From Botryosphaeria dothidea (lineage: Eukaryota; Ascomycota; Dothideomycetes; Botryosphaeriales; Botryosphaeriaceae): 64,000 bases of DNA. The notes below the pieces were generated by a model. The model ran no database searches. It saw only the letters and a list, made by a program, of their open reading frames with translations, and was not told where the DNA came from. The stretch lies in NCBI GenBank assembly GCA_011503125.2, contig WWBZ02000016.1, positions 2,728,001 through 2,792,000 of the forward strand, written 5' to 3'. Positions 42,925 through 52,215 of this stretch are shown in pieces. Positions within the stretch are counted from its first letter, which is position 1. Each line of letters opens with the position of its first letter. The translations under genes and the position numbers were made by a program.

Positions 42925-44535
42925 AGCCTCGGACTGTCTTATACTTTGGATTTGCAACTCGCCAGTTGGAAGATCTCCTATCGCACTGGTCTGCCGTTCC
43001 TGGGGAGAAATAGTCCTCACGTTTAGTTCTTCGGTAGTGTTACGGACTGCGGAGGTAGCTCCAGGATGCTGGACCACCGCCTTTGTTTCACTAGAAGACG
43101 TCAATGCTTCTGTATTGAGGCTGTTGTGACTAATGATTCCCATGTCTGTGGCTCTTGGTGTTGTATCTCCCTCCTGATCTGAAGAAGAAGAAATGCTGAG
43201 TGTTAGAGGTCCAACAAGTCTTTGTTGTGAATCGAAATAAGGTGCAGTGGGGCTCTCTTCATCACATAGATCGTCCTGAGAGTCTGAATCATATTCATGG
43301 AGACAGCATAAGCCGCAATATTGGGTTTCGTACTCCTCCTCAGTGCGTGAGGTGATCAGGAAGGAGGCAATTTCTGCAGCTGTGGGCCTTGAGCTACGCT
43401 CACACACTAGCATTCGCTCCGTGATTTCCAATGGCTTTTTGTCAACGGGTGTAGAGGAGAGCTCGTTTATGAGCAGATCTGTTGTCTCTGGATTTCTGTG
43501 GAATGACGACTCATTCGTCCCATTCGTAAGGTAGAAGTCCTTGATTGCGGACATAGTCTTCCCTTTCAGGACGGCTATCATTTCGAGGAAGACGCAGCCT
43601 GAAGACCACACATCCGAGGATGAATTTCGCGAGCTCCACTCAGCTACCTCAGGCGCACAGTACTTGCCGGCCCTGAATGTAAAGCCGGACGTGATGCTAT
43701 CAGCCTCGCCTGAGTAGTCTTTGGATAGTCCGAAACCGGCGAACAGGACTTTCCCGTTCTTGATCAAGATGTTCTGTGGCTTTATGTCCCTGTGTCGTAT
43801 GTTTGAGCTATGTAGGTACTCCAGTGTTGTTGCGAGACACCCAAAAAAGCTTCTCAAAGCTTCTGCGGATGATTGTCTCATCCCCGTACTCGGGGCTCCT
43901 TCCAGGAATTGCGCGAGGCTCATCTCTGCCACGGGCGACATGATCAAAGCGAGATATTTGGGATCGGTGTAGCTGCCTATGAACTCCACGATGTGACGAT
44001 GCCGCAGTGATTTGATTATCCTCATTTCCAAGACGAACCGCTTCTGGCCTTCTTTGGCGTTCTTCCCAAAAACAATATCGCGGCGGATAAGTTTCAGTGC
44101 ATATTCTTCGAAGCTGATTGAGCTCCTAATTTGTTTGACCTCGCTGAACGCGCCCGAGCCGAGCCTGCCGCAGATGTCAAAGGGAAGTGGATCTCCTTTT
44201 GCGAAATGGCGGTGTTTGCCGTGATCTTTCTCAAGATCAAACGATTTCGTCAAGATAACTGCCTGTGTCTTCACAAAGGCATTGCGAGTAGAGGACGGGA
44301 TAGCCGGTGGTAAAGATCTTGCCTGTACGGGGAACCAGAAGTCTGTGAAACCGAAGCAGAGCAAGTCATTCAGGAGGTCAAGCCGTTGGATGATCCTCAA
44401 GACGATATATGTCCGAGAAACCTTGCTCCAGCTTTCATCTTCGTGATCTTCCAGAATCGAAGCGATCTGCTGGATTTCGAGATCCGTGTAATTTCTGTTG
44501 GAAATCACGTGTTTTGCATATTGCTTTTGCAACAC
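42841..44535 (-). pseudogene. Serine/threonine-kinase-like protein with DFG changed to GFG; probable pseudokinase or decaying kinase
   Basis: A 564-codon reverse ORF. The N-terminal part (DESWSKVSRTYIVLRIIQ, FGFTDFWFPV) and kinase core belong to a family of uncharacterised kinases expanded in Pezizomycotina. Seen in order: glycine loop GSGAFSEV (about residues 126-133), the Lys of ALKLI (148), the catalytic loop HRDIKPQN (248-255) and APEVAEW. The metal-binding DFG aspartate is Gly: the codon at 43737-43735 is GGT within FAGFGLS, one base from GAT. The first in-frame ATG is only at residue 171, inside the kinase core; the frame opens with GTG, and a TATA-like tatata lies some 35 bp upstream, so the 5' end is also uncertain. 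After the kinase comes a Ser/Asp/Glu-rich linker; the natural continuation, a RhoGAP domain, is out of frame. Taken together this is most likely a degrading kinase-RhoGAP gene. Confidence 0.7.
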
Positions 44536-45391
44536 CAGATAGCTTAGTCACTCACTTACGTATATAAGGAGGGTGGGCCACCTATGCCCTTCCTCCTCAT
44601 GCCAATCATCAATGGATCATCGTTGTTCATCAACAATCCAACAATTTCGCAATGAGGCTGAATCCGGCGTGAGAGGCGGGAAATAAGAATCTAGACGGCT
44701 GCCCATGGAAAGCACTGTTGATGAGCTGGGTGTCTACGCTGAATCGAGCACTGCTCCGAGCTGAAGATGTTCTCGGTGGGTAGGTTGGAAGAATGACAAG
44801 AGGGCTGAGTGTTGAGCGGAGCGCGTTTCGATCCGTTGCCTCGTGAAGCGGAGAGTGGGGCCTCAGCCTTGTGTGCGACAAGGCATGTCAGCTCAGGATT
44901 GCTTTTTGGCTTCGCCTGACAGCTCACTCGTCACCAAAAGCCACAGCTTAGAGAGTTTCATGCGTGACATAAGCTTTGCAGAAAAATACATAAGAACAAG
45001 CGAAGCGGCGGATAATTCACGTGATGTCAAATTGCAAAACCAAGGAATCGCTATGTCCAGCAAATCAGCCTAATCGATGGACGCAGTGAACAGGAAATTG
45101 GCTCTGGTTACAGGCAAACACAGGTGAAAATAGATCATAAGTAGCATGTACTTTTTCTTTTGAAGAACGAGGACGATCGAACCAACGAAATAGCCTTGCT
45201 TCATGTGGGGAGTTGCGTGACCAATGATTGGTAAGTCCTTATTGCTGTCGGCATTGCGAACAAAAACATTGCGGCCTATCTTTCGTAAACCAGTTTTTAC
45301 GAGTCCTCGTAGAGATCCGGCGAGATCAAACGATTCTACAATCAGTTCAAGCAATTCGATTAAAAAAAAGAGTCTCCAAAAACGCACAACC
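44536..45391. other. Intergenic upstream of the kinase-like locus
   Basis: 856 bp between the leftward kinase ORF and the stop of the leftward F-box gene. A ccttatatacg TATA-like sequence sits at about 44567-44577. Otherwise only short ORFs; an A-run lies near 45362. Confidence 0.4.
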
Positions 45392-47017
45392 TCACCCCAG
45401 AGGTCCAAAATTCCCATAAACCGCCTCATCCCTCCACCCCCACCCCCTCCCCATCAACCCCTCCACAACAACATCCTCCTTTTCGCCATCCACACCCCCC
45501 TCCTCCTCTCGCCTCCTCCGCCCAACCCCCTCCACCAACCGCACCAACGCCTCTTTATCAGCCCGATCCACCACCCCCTCGTCCAACGCCTCCAAAAACC
45601 CCATCACCTCGTTCCCCTCGCGTGACCCATCCCCATCCTGCGCCTCGAACCCCTCCGGCCAGGGCAGCGTACCCAGATCCGTGTACCAGCTGGGCCCGAT
45701 GCCCATGTGGCACAGCAGATACCGATCCGGAAACAAGCCCACCCGCAGTCCCTCGTAGACGCGCAGGTGCGACGGGTCGCCGTCGACCGGGGCGCGGAGG
45801 CGGCGCGCGCGGTAGAAGTGCCAGCCGCCGAGCGCGCTGGAGCCGATGCGGAAGGTGCGGAGGCTGGTGCCGGCCGCGCGCAAGGCGTCGAAGACGGCGG
45901 CCCAGCGGAGCGGAGAAGTGCGGAGGGTGGGGCGGTGCAGGAGATCGTCGGGATACGGCTTGCACGGGACGGTGACGTAGCCTTCGGTGTCCGTGGGGGC
46001 GTAGAGCTGGAAGTAGTTGACGATGCTGCAGTCGTCGAGGTAGAGGTGGCGCAGGGAGGGCCCGTGGCGCGCCAGCCAGTCGAGCTGCCAGGCGTGCGAG
46101 AAGTTGTAGTTGCCGAGGGCGAGGGTGCGGAGGCGCGGGAAGTGCAGGCTGCGCAGGTCAAGCTGGGGCATGTAGCCGAAGTATTGGTCGCTGTAGAGGG
46201 CGAGGCGCGTGAGGGTGGCGGAGCAGGGGGAGAGCCAGGTTGGGACGAGCTCGTCCATGAAGGTGTAGAGTCTGTTGGGGAATCGTTTTGGTTCTGCGCT
46301 TATGAGAAGGTAAGGCAGGACTTACTCTGGAAGCTGGAAATCTTCCTCGGGATCTTCTTCGTGGTGCTCGGTGGCGATGAATAAGCGCAGGGAGGTGAGT
46401 CTGGAAACGACATCCTTGAAATGTTTGGTTTTGATTAGCTTTGGGTCGTTGATGTTTTGAATATTTCTGATAGAAATGTCTCTGACATTGGACGCTGCTG
46501 GGTCAGCAAGTGTTCTGAAGAACTGATCAAGAATCGGCCGACGGAATCCCGTGGTTTCCGGCCAATTTGAGAACTGCACGCCATGAAGTGTTCTGCCACT
46601 GGTCGCGTTGCTCGAGAATCGAAGGGTAGCACTCTTGAGATTGGGGAAGCGGTTGAAGCTCCCGAAAGCGTTGCGGCATTCGATACTTAATTCAGCGTGG
46701 CCCGAATGCTCTTCTCTCTATTGACCAGATTAGACCACCGACGACAGCTTAGCTGGCTGGACCCTTACCACATCCTCCTCAATCGTGTTTAGACAGACGT
46801 GACGGACAACCGTGCTTAATAGAGGGTGTTCAAGAATAGTGTAGTACTTTTCAATGCTCTCAGGGGAAGGATACAGCCGTACAGTAGAGAACAAACTGTA
46901 GCTTGCTGAGGCAGTCAGCCGCTTTGACGACAGTCGCATGGCGCACAGGTCCTCTTTTGAGAGGCAACTGGCTATGTCTGCGAGTAGCTCCTCGGGTAGC
47001 AAAGTAAAAGAAGACAT
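45392..47017 (-). CDS. F-box domain protein
   Basis: Three exons on the reverse strand (47017-46769, 46717-46326, 46271-45392; introns 51 and 54 nt) give 506 residues. The F-box is at the very N-terminus: MSSFTLLPEELLADIASCLS, KEDLCAMRLSSKRLTASASY. It would bind Skp1 and place the protein in an SCF ubiquitin ligase. The rest has leucine-rich-like stretches (LTRLALYSDQYFGY, RLRTLALGNYNFSHAWQLDW, SLRHLYLDDCSIVNYF), spaced as in degenerate LRRs, probably the substrate-binding part. The C-terminus is Arg/Glu/Gly-rich (EGVGRRRREEEGGVDGEKED). Such F-box genes are numerous and fast evolving in filamentous fungi; target unknown. All junctions keep phase. Confidence 0.82.
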
Positions 47018-47419
47018 GGTGCGATGAGGTTGACGTTTGTTTTGGTGCTGAGGCTGCTGCCATTGAGAGCGCGACTTAAGTCGAAGGAAGGGAGTTGCTG
47101 CCTGCGCGCCAAGACTTTGCTCAAGCAGAAAGGCGTTAGACAAACTGGAGATCCTTCATCCGTGCAGCAGCCAATCCAACTGAAAAAGCGGCGTAGATAT
47201 GTTACCCTCTTGAGTTCTGTGCATTACCTAACTCGAAAATTGTGCAGTAATGACCAATGAAACAAGAAACTCCCCCAGAATCTCTCAAAAGCTTCCTGTT
47301 GTATATTCGCGCCAAACATAGAAAAAAACACTCATGCGTATGCGAAAAAGCGTGACGATAGACACTCCCAAAAAGTAACTCCCCTACATCCCAAAGATTT
47401 TTCAACCCGGCTTCATCTC
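47018..47419. other. Intergenic: F-box promoter and 3' flank of the GPI-protein gene
   Basis: 402 bp; the F-box gene starts at 47017 and the GPI-protein gene, also leftward, ends at 47420. Only short ORFs; nothing distinctive. Confidence 0.4.
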
Positions 47420-47980
47420 TCACAAAACCCCAACCACGATACCGGCACCCAACCCCACGAACCCCACTGCCGCGCTCGCCAACGCCCTCGCCGCACCGCC
47501 CGTGCTACTGCTCGCCGCGGCGCTCCCACTTGCGCTCGCCCCCGTCGCGCTCGCCACCGTCGTGGTCGCAGCGGCGCTGGCGCCATCCGACGGCTCTTCG
47601 CGGCGCGTGCTCGTCTGCATGGTGGCGGTGCCGTTGTTGCTGCTGCCCGTCGGCGTCGCGATGGTGGCCGAGTGCGACGACGTCTTACTGCCGCCGAGGA
47701 TGGTGGCGTCGCCGGCGAGGGCGCTGCTGGGAATGAGGGTGAAGCGGGTGGTCGTGCCGTCGATGACGGTGGTGAGCACCGTCGTGTCGTCGTCGGGCGC
47801 GTCGGTCTGCGAGGTCGTGGCCGTGCCGGTCAGGGTGACTACGTCGGCGGTGGCGGTGGCGATGGAGCCGCGGGAGGTGAAGGTGGAGGAGTCGTCGTCG
47901 TCCTTGCGAGCGAGCAGGGCGACATTGCGGGCGGAGGTGAGAGTGAGGAGGGTGAAGAGGAAGAGGAGCGAGTTGCGCAT
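47420..47980 (-). CDS. Secreted Ser/Thr/Ala-rich protein, probably GPI-anchored
   Basis: Single exon, 186 residues. The N-terminus MRNSLLFLFTLLTLTSARNV is a clear signal peptide. The mature part is dominated by Thr, Ser and Ala with a few Asp-rich spots (DDDDSST, DAPDDDTTV), so it should be heavily O-mannosylated. The C-terminus changes from a Gly/Ser/Ala linker to a hydrophobic tail (ALASAAVGFVGLGAGIVVGVL) preceded by SSSTGGAAR, the usual layout of a GPI attachment signal. No catalytic or adhesin domain is recognised. It is likely a cell-wall or plasma-membrane surface protein. High GC and the many GCG/GTC codons make the opposite strand open too; the signal peptide and tail support this strand. 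Confidence 0.75.
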   Translation of the reverse strand: MRNSLLFLFTLLTLTSARNVALLARKDDDDSSTFTSRGSIATATADVVTLTGTATTSQTDAPDDDTTVLTTVIDGTTTRFTLIPSSALAGDATILGGSKTSSHSATIATPTGSSNNGTATMQTSTRREEPSDGASAAATTTVASATGASASGSAAASSSTGGAARALASAAVGFVGLGAGIVVGVL

Positions 47981-49085
47981 GGTGGTGGATGTCCCCTTTT
48001 GGATTTATTTTTATTTGTTTTTTTCGTGGTGGTATGTGGTTGCCTCTGTTGTCGATTTCGAGTCAAGGGATGGACGAGGTAGGCGAGGATATCTTTATTA
48101 GAGAGGAAACGACGGGCTGCGGGTCGGCAGTGGCAACGGGCCAAACGAGCGACTATTGCAGAATTAGGATTGAGGCTGAGGCCGGCTCGGCTTGGACCGC
48201 TTGACGGCGTGGGACGGTGGTGTTGACGAGTGGAACGAGAGCGGGAAGGGCGAAGGGTTCGGGAGCTCGCTGCCGGGTTTAAGGCGCTAGCACGCTGCAG
48301 GGAAAGGCAGGGGCGACGACGACGTAGGGCAGTGACGTATGCGGCCCGTGGCGCGGCAGCAAAACGCAGAAACGCGCAATTCGAGGATGCAAAACACGTC
48401 GATCGCCTTGCGCCTGCTGTCGCACACTGCCACCGCCCCGCGAAACAGCGGGCGACCGAGGGCGAGTGAGCTGGTCTTCTGCTGCACGAGGTGTCGCGCA
48501 GCTGCCAGCGCTTATAAGACCATCGTTTCGTGAACCCTGGGAATCTCGCTAGCACACGAGCGGCGGAGAGGGTCGCAGTGTTTATTTTAGGTGGTCTGTT
48601 GCGGTTAGATGGTGTTTGATCGCCGACCCACTCCGCACGTCGCTGGCCTGACCACGCTTCGCCTACTCGGCATCGCTGCTCTTCCGATCCCATATTACCT
48701 CCCATTTCGGCGTACGAGCATCTACGCCTCTGTTCCTCTCGTCCGTTTGCCGCTGCTCAACGAATAGACGCCGTCGAAACTCGGCGTCCAATCGTAATGA
48801 GGCCTAACCGGCATGAGCTCCCTATATGTTCAATTTTTTTTTGTAGAAAGGCCAGGCTCCAATGGCTGGGATGCGCAGGCTTCAACCGCGAGCTGCGCCA
48901 GTCGACCGTTGTTCAATCGTGAAGGATGCTGGCCCTAGTCGAAGTTGGTGTTGGCTCCAGGCACCATCTACTGCGCACCAGGCAGCAGCCGCCGATCCAA
49001 CGCGCTGAACACAACATTGATAAACGCCGCTCTCCAGCAATGAAGACCGGTGCAGAGGACGAGAAGAGAGATGCTTTCCTTGAAC
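47981..49085. promoter_or_regulatory. Divergent promoter region between the GPI-protein gene and the ankyrin gene
   Basis: 1.1 kb between two start codons facing away. A long reverse frame (47839-48705) runs across it, but it overlaps the GPI gene out of frame and has no domain. T-runs occur at about 48000-48020 and 48833-48842. No specific binding site is assigned. Confidence 0.45.
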
Positions 49086-50762
49086 ATGGCAGAAGGCAAC
49101 CAGCCCTCAGGCCCGCCGCCGATTGACTCCACCAACATCGCGACCACCGGCCCATACGCCGGGCTTCCCGTCCTTCCCCCGGGTTTCGTGTGGAACCAGT
49201 ATCCCTGGCATCCGTCTTTCTTGAGCGATCCGGAATGGTATGACACCTTGGGCGTTGATGCCCTGGAGCGCCGCCAGGTCTTCGAAATCACCGACGAGAA
49301 CGAGCTTCACAAGGCCTTGGGGGAGCTGTTGGATGCGTTTCCCAATAAGGGAGTGGAAATGATGTTTCGATCCGCGGTGAAGGGGCGCGCGGATGCAATC
49401 AGGTGGTTACTACAGAAGGGAGTAAGAGCGCATCCGGTCGACGACGGAGAAGCAGAAGAGGGGGACGATATGACGTGTGTACCGGTGCATGCGGCGGCGT
49501 TCAATGGCAATCTGGAGTGCCTCAAGGTGCTGGTCGAGGAAGCGGGTGTAAGCGTAAATGTGACGGACGATCTCGGAGGCACACCATTAATGCGGGCTAC
49601 AACCGGAAAGAGGACTGACATAGTCAGATGGCTCCTCGAGAAGGGGGCAGATCCGACGCCGGTACAAGAGATGGAAGGCGGAGCGCGTTTCAGCGCACTC
49701 GATTTTGCGGCGCATGAGGGCGATCCCGAGGGCCTCAAGATCATCTTCGAGGCGTTGGAGGAGAAATTCACCGCAAAAGAAAAAGATACACGGAGTATCG
49801 TGACGTCCCAATTGCTGCAGGCGGCAGCTTACTCGGGGAAAGTAGACGCTCTTCAATTCCTTCTTTCCAAAGGAGGATTCCCGCCGGATGGTGTTACAGA
49901 ACTCAGCGCAGCGCAGAGGGATGCCATTGAAATGGCTCTGCGAAGGGCTCAAAAAGCCGAGGCGGATCTCCTGCGGATCCTCCTGTCTTACTTCACTAAA
50001 CCTGATGTAGACGGTCGTATTCAATACTTTCACACCCAGCCTGAAACGACAGACAATCTAGTATCTACCGCAATGAATGCAATCGGAAGGGGCGATACCG
50101 AAACATTCGAGCTCGTGTGGCAAACAACCCTGGATGATCCCGGTCCCGATATGGAGACCATCGAAATTCGGTCTGGAGAAAATGTTCCAAAGCAGGAGAT
50201 CCTCAACGCCATGCTCTTCGAGGCAGCGAAAGGTGGCCACCTCGACGCAGTGAAATTGATGGCACAGTATGGTGCTAGCTTCGACGAGGCACACGGGCCC
50301 AGTTTTACCCCGCTGCTATACATCGCTGCTGCCAAAAATCATGTCGAAGTCCTCCGATATCTCTTGGATATACACAATCCTGACATCGACAGGGCTGGTG
50401 GACGTTACGCCAACGGACCGACAGCATTGGCCATTGCTATCATTGAAGGCTTTGCAGAGGCAACAAAGTTGCTCCTGATGCACGGTGGACCAGTCGAACA
50501 GATTGAGCACCAGGTTGATTCTGAGAAGGCAACAAGATTGGTTCTCAGTGCGGCAAAGGTTTATAGGCAGCAGATCAAAGTCGTGTTTGCTGATGCTACA
50601 TATGAGGTAGAGGTAGAGCCTGGCGTGGACGTCGTCAGTGTGGATTTGGTCGAAGGCGACACCGATTGGCTCAGTTTTATACGGAAGAGAAAGAGTGATG
50701 AGGAGTTGGCCAAGGTTGATCCGTTTGGACGAGAGTTACGGGTACCAGAAGGATCTTCGTAG
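49086..50762 (+). CDS. Ankyrin-repeat protein
   Basis: Single exon, 558 residues from the ATG at 49086 (gaacATGG context); upstream in-frame ATGs at 49050 and 49071 would add 12 or 5 residues. Ankyrin-type helices with the usual TPL/A pattern occur in two groups: about residues 95-215 (MMFRSAVKGRADAIRWLLQK, VHAAAFNGNLECLKVLVEEA, TPLMRATTGKRTDIVRWLLE, SALDFAAHEGDPEGLKIIFE) and about 365-480 (MLFEAAKGGHLDAVKLMAQY, TPLLYIAAAKNHVEVLRYLL, TALAIAIIEGFAEATKLLLM). The N-terminus is Pro-rich, and the C-terminal 70 residues (VKVVFADATYEVEVEPG-like) form a beta-rich or basic tail. No enzymatic domain is seen, so it probably acts as a binding scaffold; partner unknown. It is convergent with the HAD gene. 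Confidence 0.82.
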   Translation: MAEGNQPSGPPPIDSTNIATTGPYAGLPVLPPGFVWNQYPWHPSFLSDPEWYDTLGVDALERRQVFEITDENELHKALGELLDAFPNKGVEMMFRSAVKGRADAIRWLLQKGVRAHPVDDGEAEEGDDMTCVPVHAAAFNGNLECLKVLVEEAGVSVNVTDDLGGTPLMRATTGKRTDIVRWLLEKGADPTPVQEMEGGARFSALDFAAHEGDPEGLKIIFEALEEKFTAKEKDTRSIVTSQLLQAAAYSGKVDALQFLLSKGGFPPDGVTELSAAQRDAIEMALRRAQKAEADLLRILLSYFTKPDVDGRIQYFHTQPETTDNLVSTAMNAIGRGDTETFELVWQTTLDDPGPDMETIEIRSGENVPKQEILNAMLFEAAKGGHLDAVKLMAQYGASFDEAHGPSFTPLLYIAAAKNHVEVLRYLLDIHNPDIDRAGGRYANGPTALAIAIIEGFAEATKLLLMHGGPVEQIEHQVDSEKATRLVLSAAKVYRQQIKVVFADATYEVEVEPGVDVVSVDLVEGDTDWLSFIRKRKSDEELAKVDPFGRELRVPEGSS

Positions 50763-50943
50763 CTTTTTTGATATTCTTGTCGTTTCTGGGTCGACGTATC
50801 CCCTTATGTGGCACTTTTCTTTTAGCTTAAATATGCAACCTATTCCCCAGAGGTACCTGGAAGGTTGCTTATCCGATGACATTCTCCCTCTTAATCCACA
50901 TATTCTTATTCATTCCCATCTTCTGACAGATTCAACGCTCAAT

Positions 50944-51621
50944 TCACAAGCCAAGCATATCAGCCAAATGGCCAATGTTGTCCACCTCATAGTAGTTATA
51001 AAAGGGCGTCGACGGCTCATGGCCCCGCTTCACGAAGGCCTTGTGCTTGATGCCCATCGACTCGGCCGTCATCAAGTCGTACCTCAAGCTGCTCGACACG
51101 TGCAACACGTCCTCGGGCTTGCACCCCAGCTTCTCGAACATGTACTCGAAGCCCTGCATGCGCGGCTTGTAGCTCTGCGTCTGCTGCGCCGTGAAGACGG
51201 CGTGGAACGGCGCGCCCAGCTTCTCGACGTTGTGCAGAATCTGGTCGTCGCTCGCGTTCGACAGGATGACCAGCTTGTACTTCTTGGCCAGGCGGCTGAG
51301 GCCTTCCGGGACGTCCGGGTGCGGCCCCCAGGAGGGGATGGCGGCGTAGAAGGACTCGGCCTCGGCGGGGTCGTAGGCGACACCGGTGCGCTCGCAGGTG
51401 CGGCGCAGCGAGTTGAGGATGACGTCGCGGTAGGGCTTGTAGGGGCCGAGGACCTCGTCGACGCGGTAGCCGGCGAAGAGGTGCACGAAACGCTCGAGGG
51501 CGTCGCCGGACAGGCGGTCGGCGTAGACCTGGCGGGCCATGCGCGACATGTTGAAGTCGGTCAGCGTGCCGTAGCAGTCGAAGGTGATGTATTTGGGCTC
51601 GAAGTCGATTGTTTTCGGCAT
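50944..51621 (-). CDS. HAD-superfamily hydrolase, type II 2-haloacid-dehalogenase-like
   Basis: Single exon, 225 residues, starting MPKTIDFEPKYITFDCYGTL. The nucleophile Asp is in FDCYGTLTD (motif I). Motif II is VILSNASDDQ; the Lys of YKPRMQGFEYMFEKLG is the third motif, and HVSSSLRYDLMTAESMGIKH matches the last conserved block of type II haloacid dehalogenases (HVSSSxxxDLxxAxxxG). In bacteria these enzymes hydrolyse L-2-haloacids; fungal members often have unknown or other small-molecule substrates, so the dehalogenase name describes the family, not a proven activity. The length is typical. No signal peptide; cytosolic. The cap region lies between motifs I and II, about residues 20-100. Confidence 0.9.
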   Translation of the reverse strand: MPKTIDFEPKYITFDCYGTLTDFNMSRMARQVYADRLSGDALERFVHLFAGYRVDEVLGPYKPYRDVILNSLRRTCERTGVAYDPAEAESFYAAIPSWGPHPDVPEGLSRLAKKYKLVILSNASDDQILHNVEKLGAPFHAVFTAQQTQSYKPRMQGFEYMFEKLGCKPEDVLHVSSSLRYDLMTAESMGIKHKAFVKRGHEPSTPFYNYYEVDNIGHLADMLGL

Positions 51622-52215
51622 TGTGGCTGCGCGGGTGTCCGAGGGTCTAGCTGGTGGGATTGGAGATGCGGCTTGGAGTGGGAGATGGTGTTGTGAGCGG
51701 AGAGCGGAGGTTGTGATGGGATGTCATCGGGAGAGAGCGCAGCGGGAGCACGAGTCGAGGCATTATATATTCATGGGTGCGACAGTGAGCGCTGATGGTA
51801 ATCACAGGGTTGATGGATGAAATGATGGAGGGTGGGGATTTTGCGACGAGTGGTTGATGCGACATGCGGAGTGCCGCGTTCGGATTGTCAGTTGGCGCGC
51901 CGTTCTCCGACGCGATAACCCCGACGCCACTACAACAACACGCGCAGAACTCCCGTGGTCAATCCCGTCTTTGCCTTCTCTCAATGGCCATGACATGTCA
52001 CTTCCCTCGACTGACTTTCCAAGCGGAGCTCCCTCCATCAGCTCTACACCTCCGAGATTCTTTACCATCGCTCTCTCACACATTCACTCCAATGGCTAGT
52101 AAACTTGTGATTTGAAGGCGAGACCGTTGACGTACCAAGTCTATAGGAAATCCCTTCACAAGCCTCAGATGGAGTCTTCAGCTCACACAGAACACCAACG
52201 TCCAGATACCTCAAC
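51622..52215. promoter_or_regulatory. Intergenic: HAD promoter and 3' flank of the GMC gene
   Basis: 594 bp between two leftward genes. A tattatatattc-like A/T block at about 51762-51772 may serve as TATA element for the HAD gene, some 140 bp upstream of its start. Other content is short ORFs only. Confidence 0.4.

Noticed and set aside
45604..46384. Several long ORFs over F-box exon 3 in other frames
   Set aside because: Shadows of a GC-rich exon; only the reverse frame ending at 45392 has LRR-like content and joins in phase to the F-box exon.
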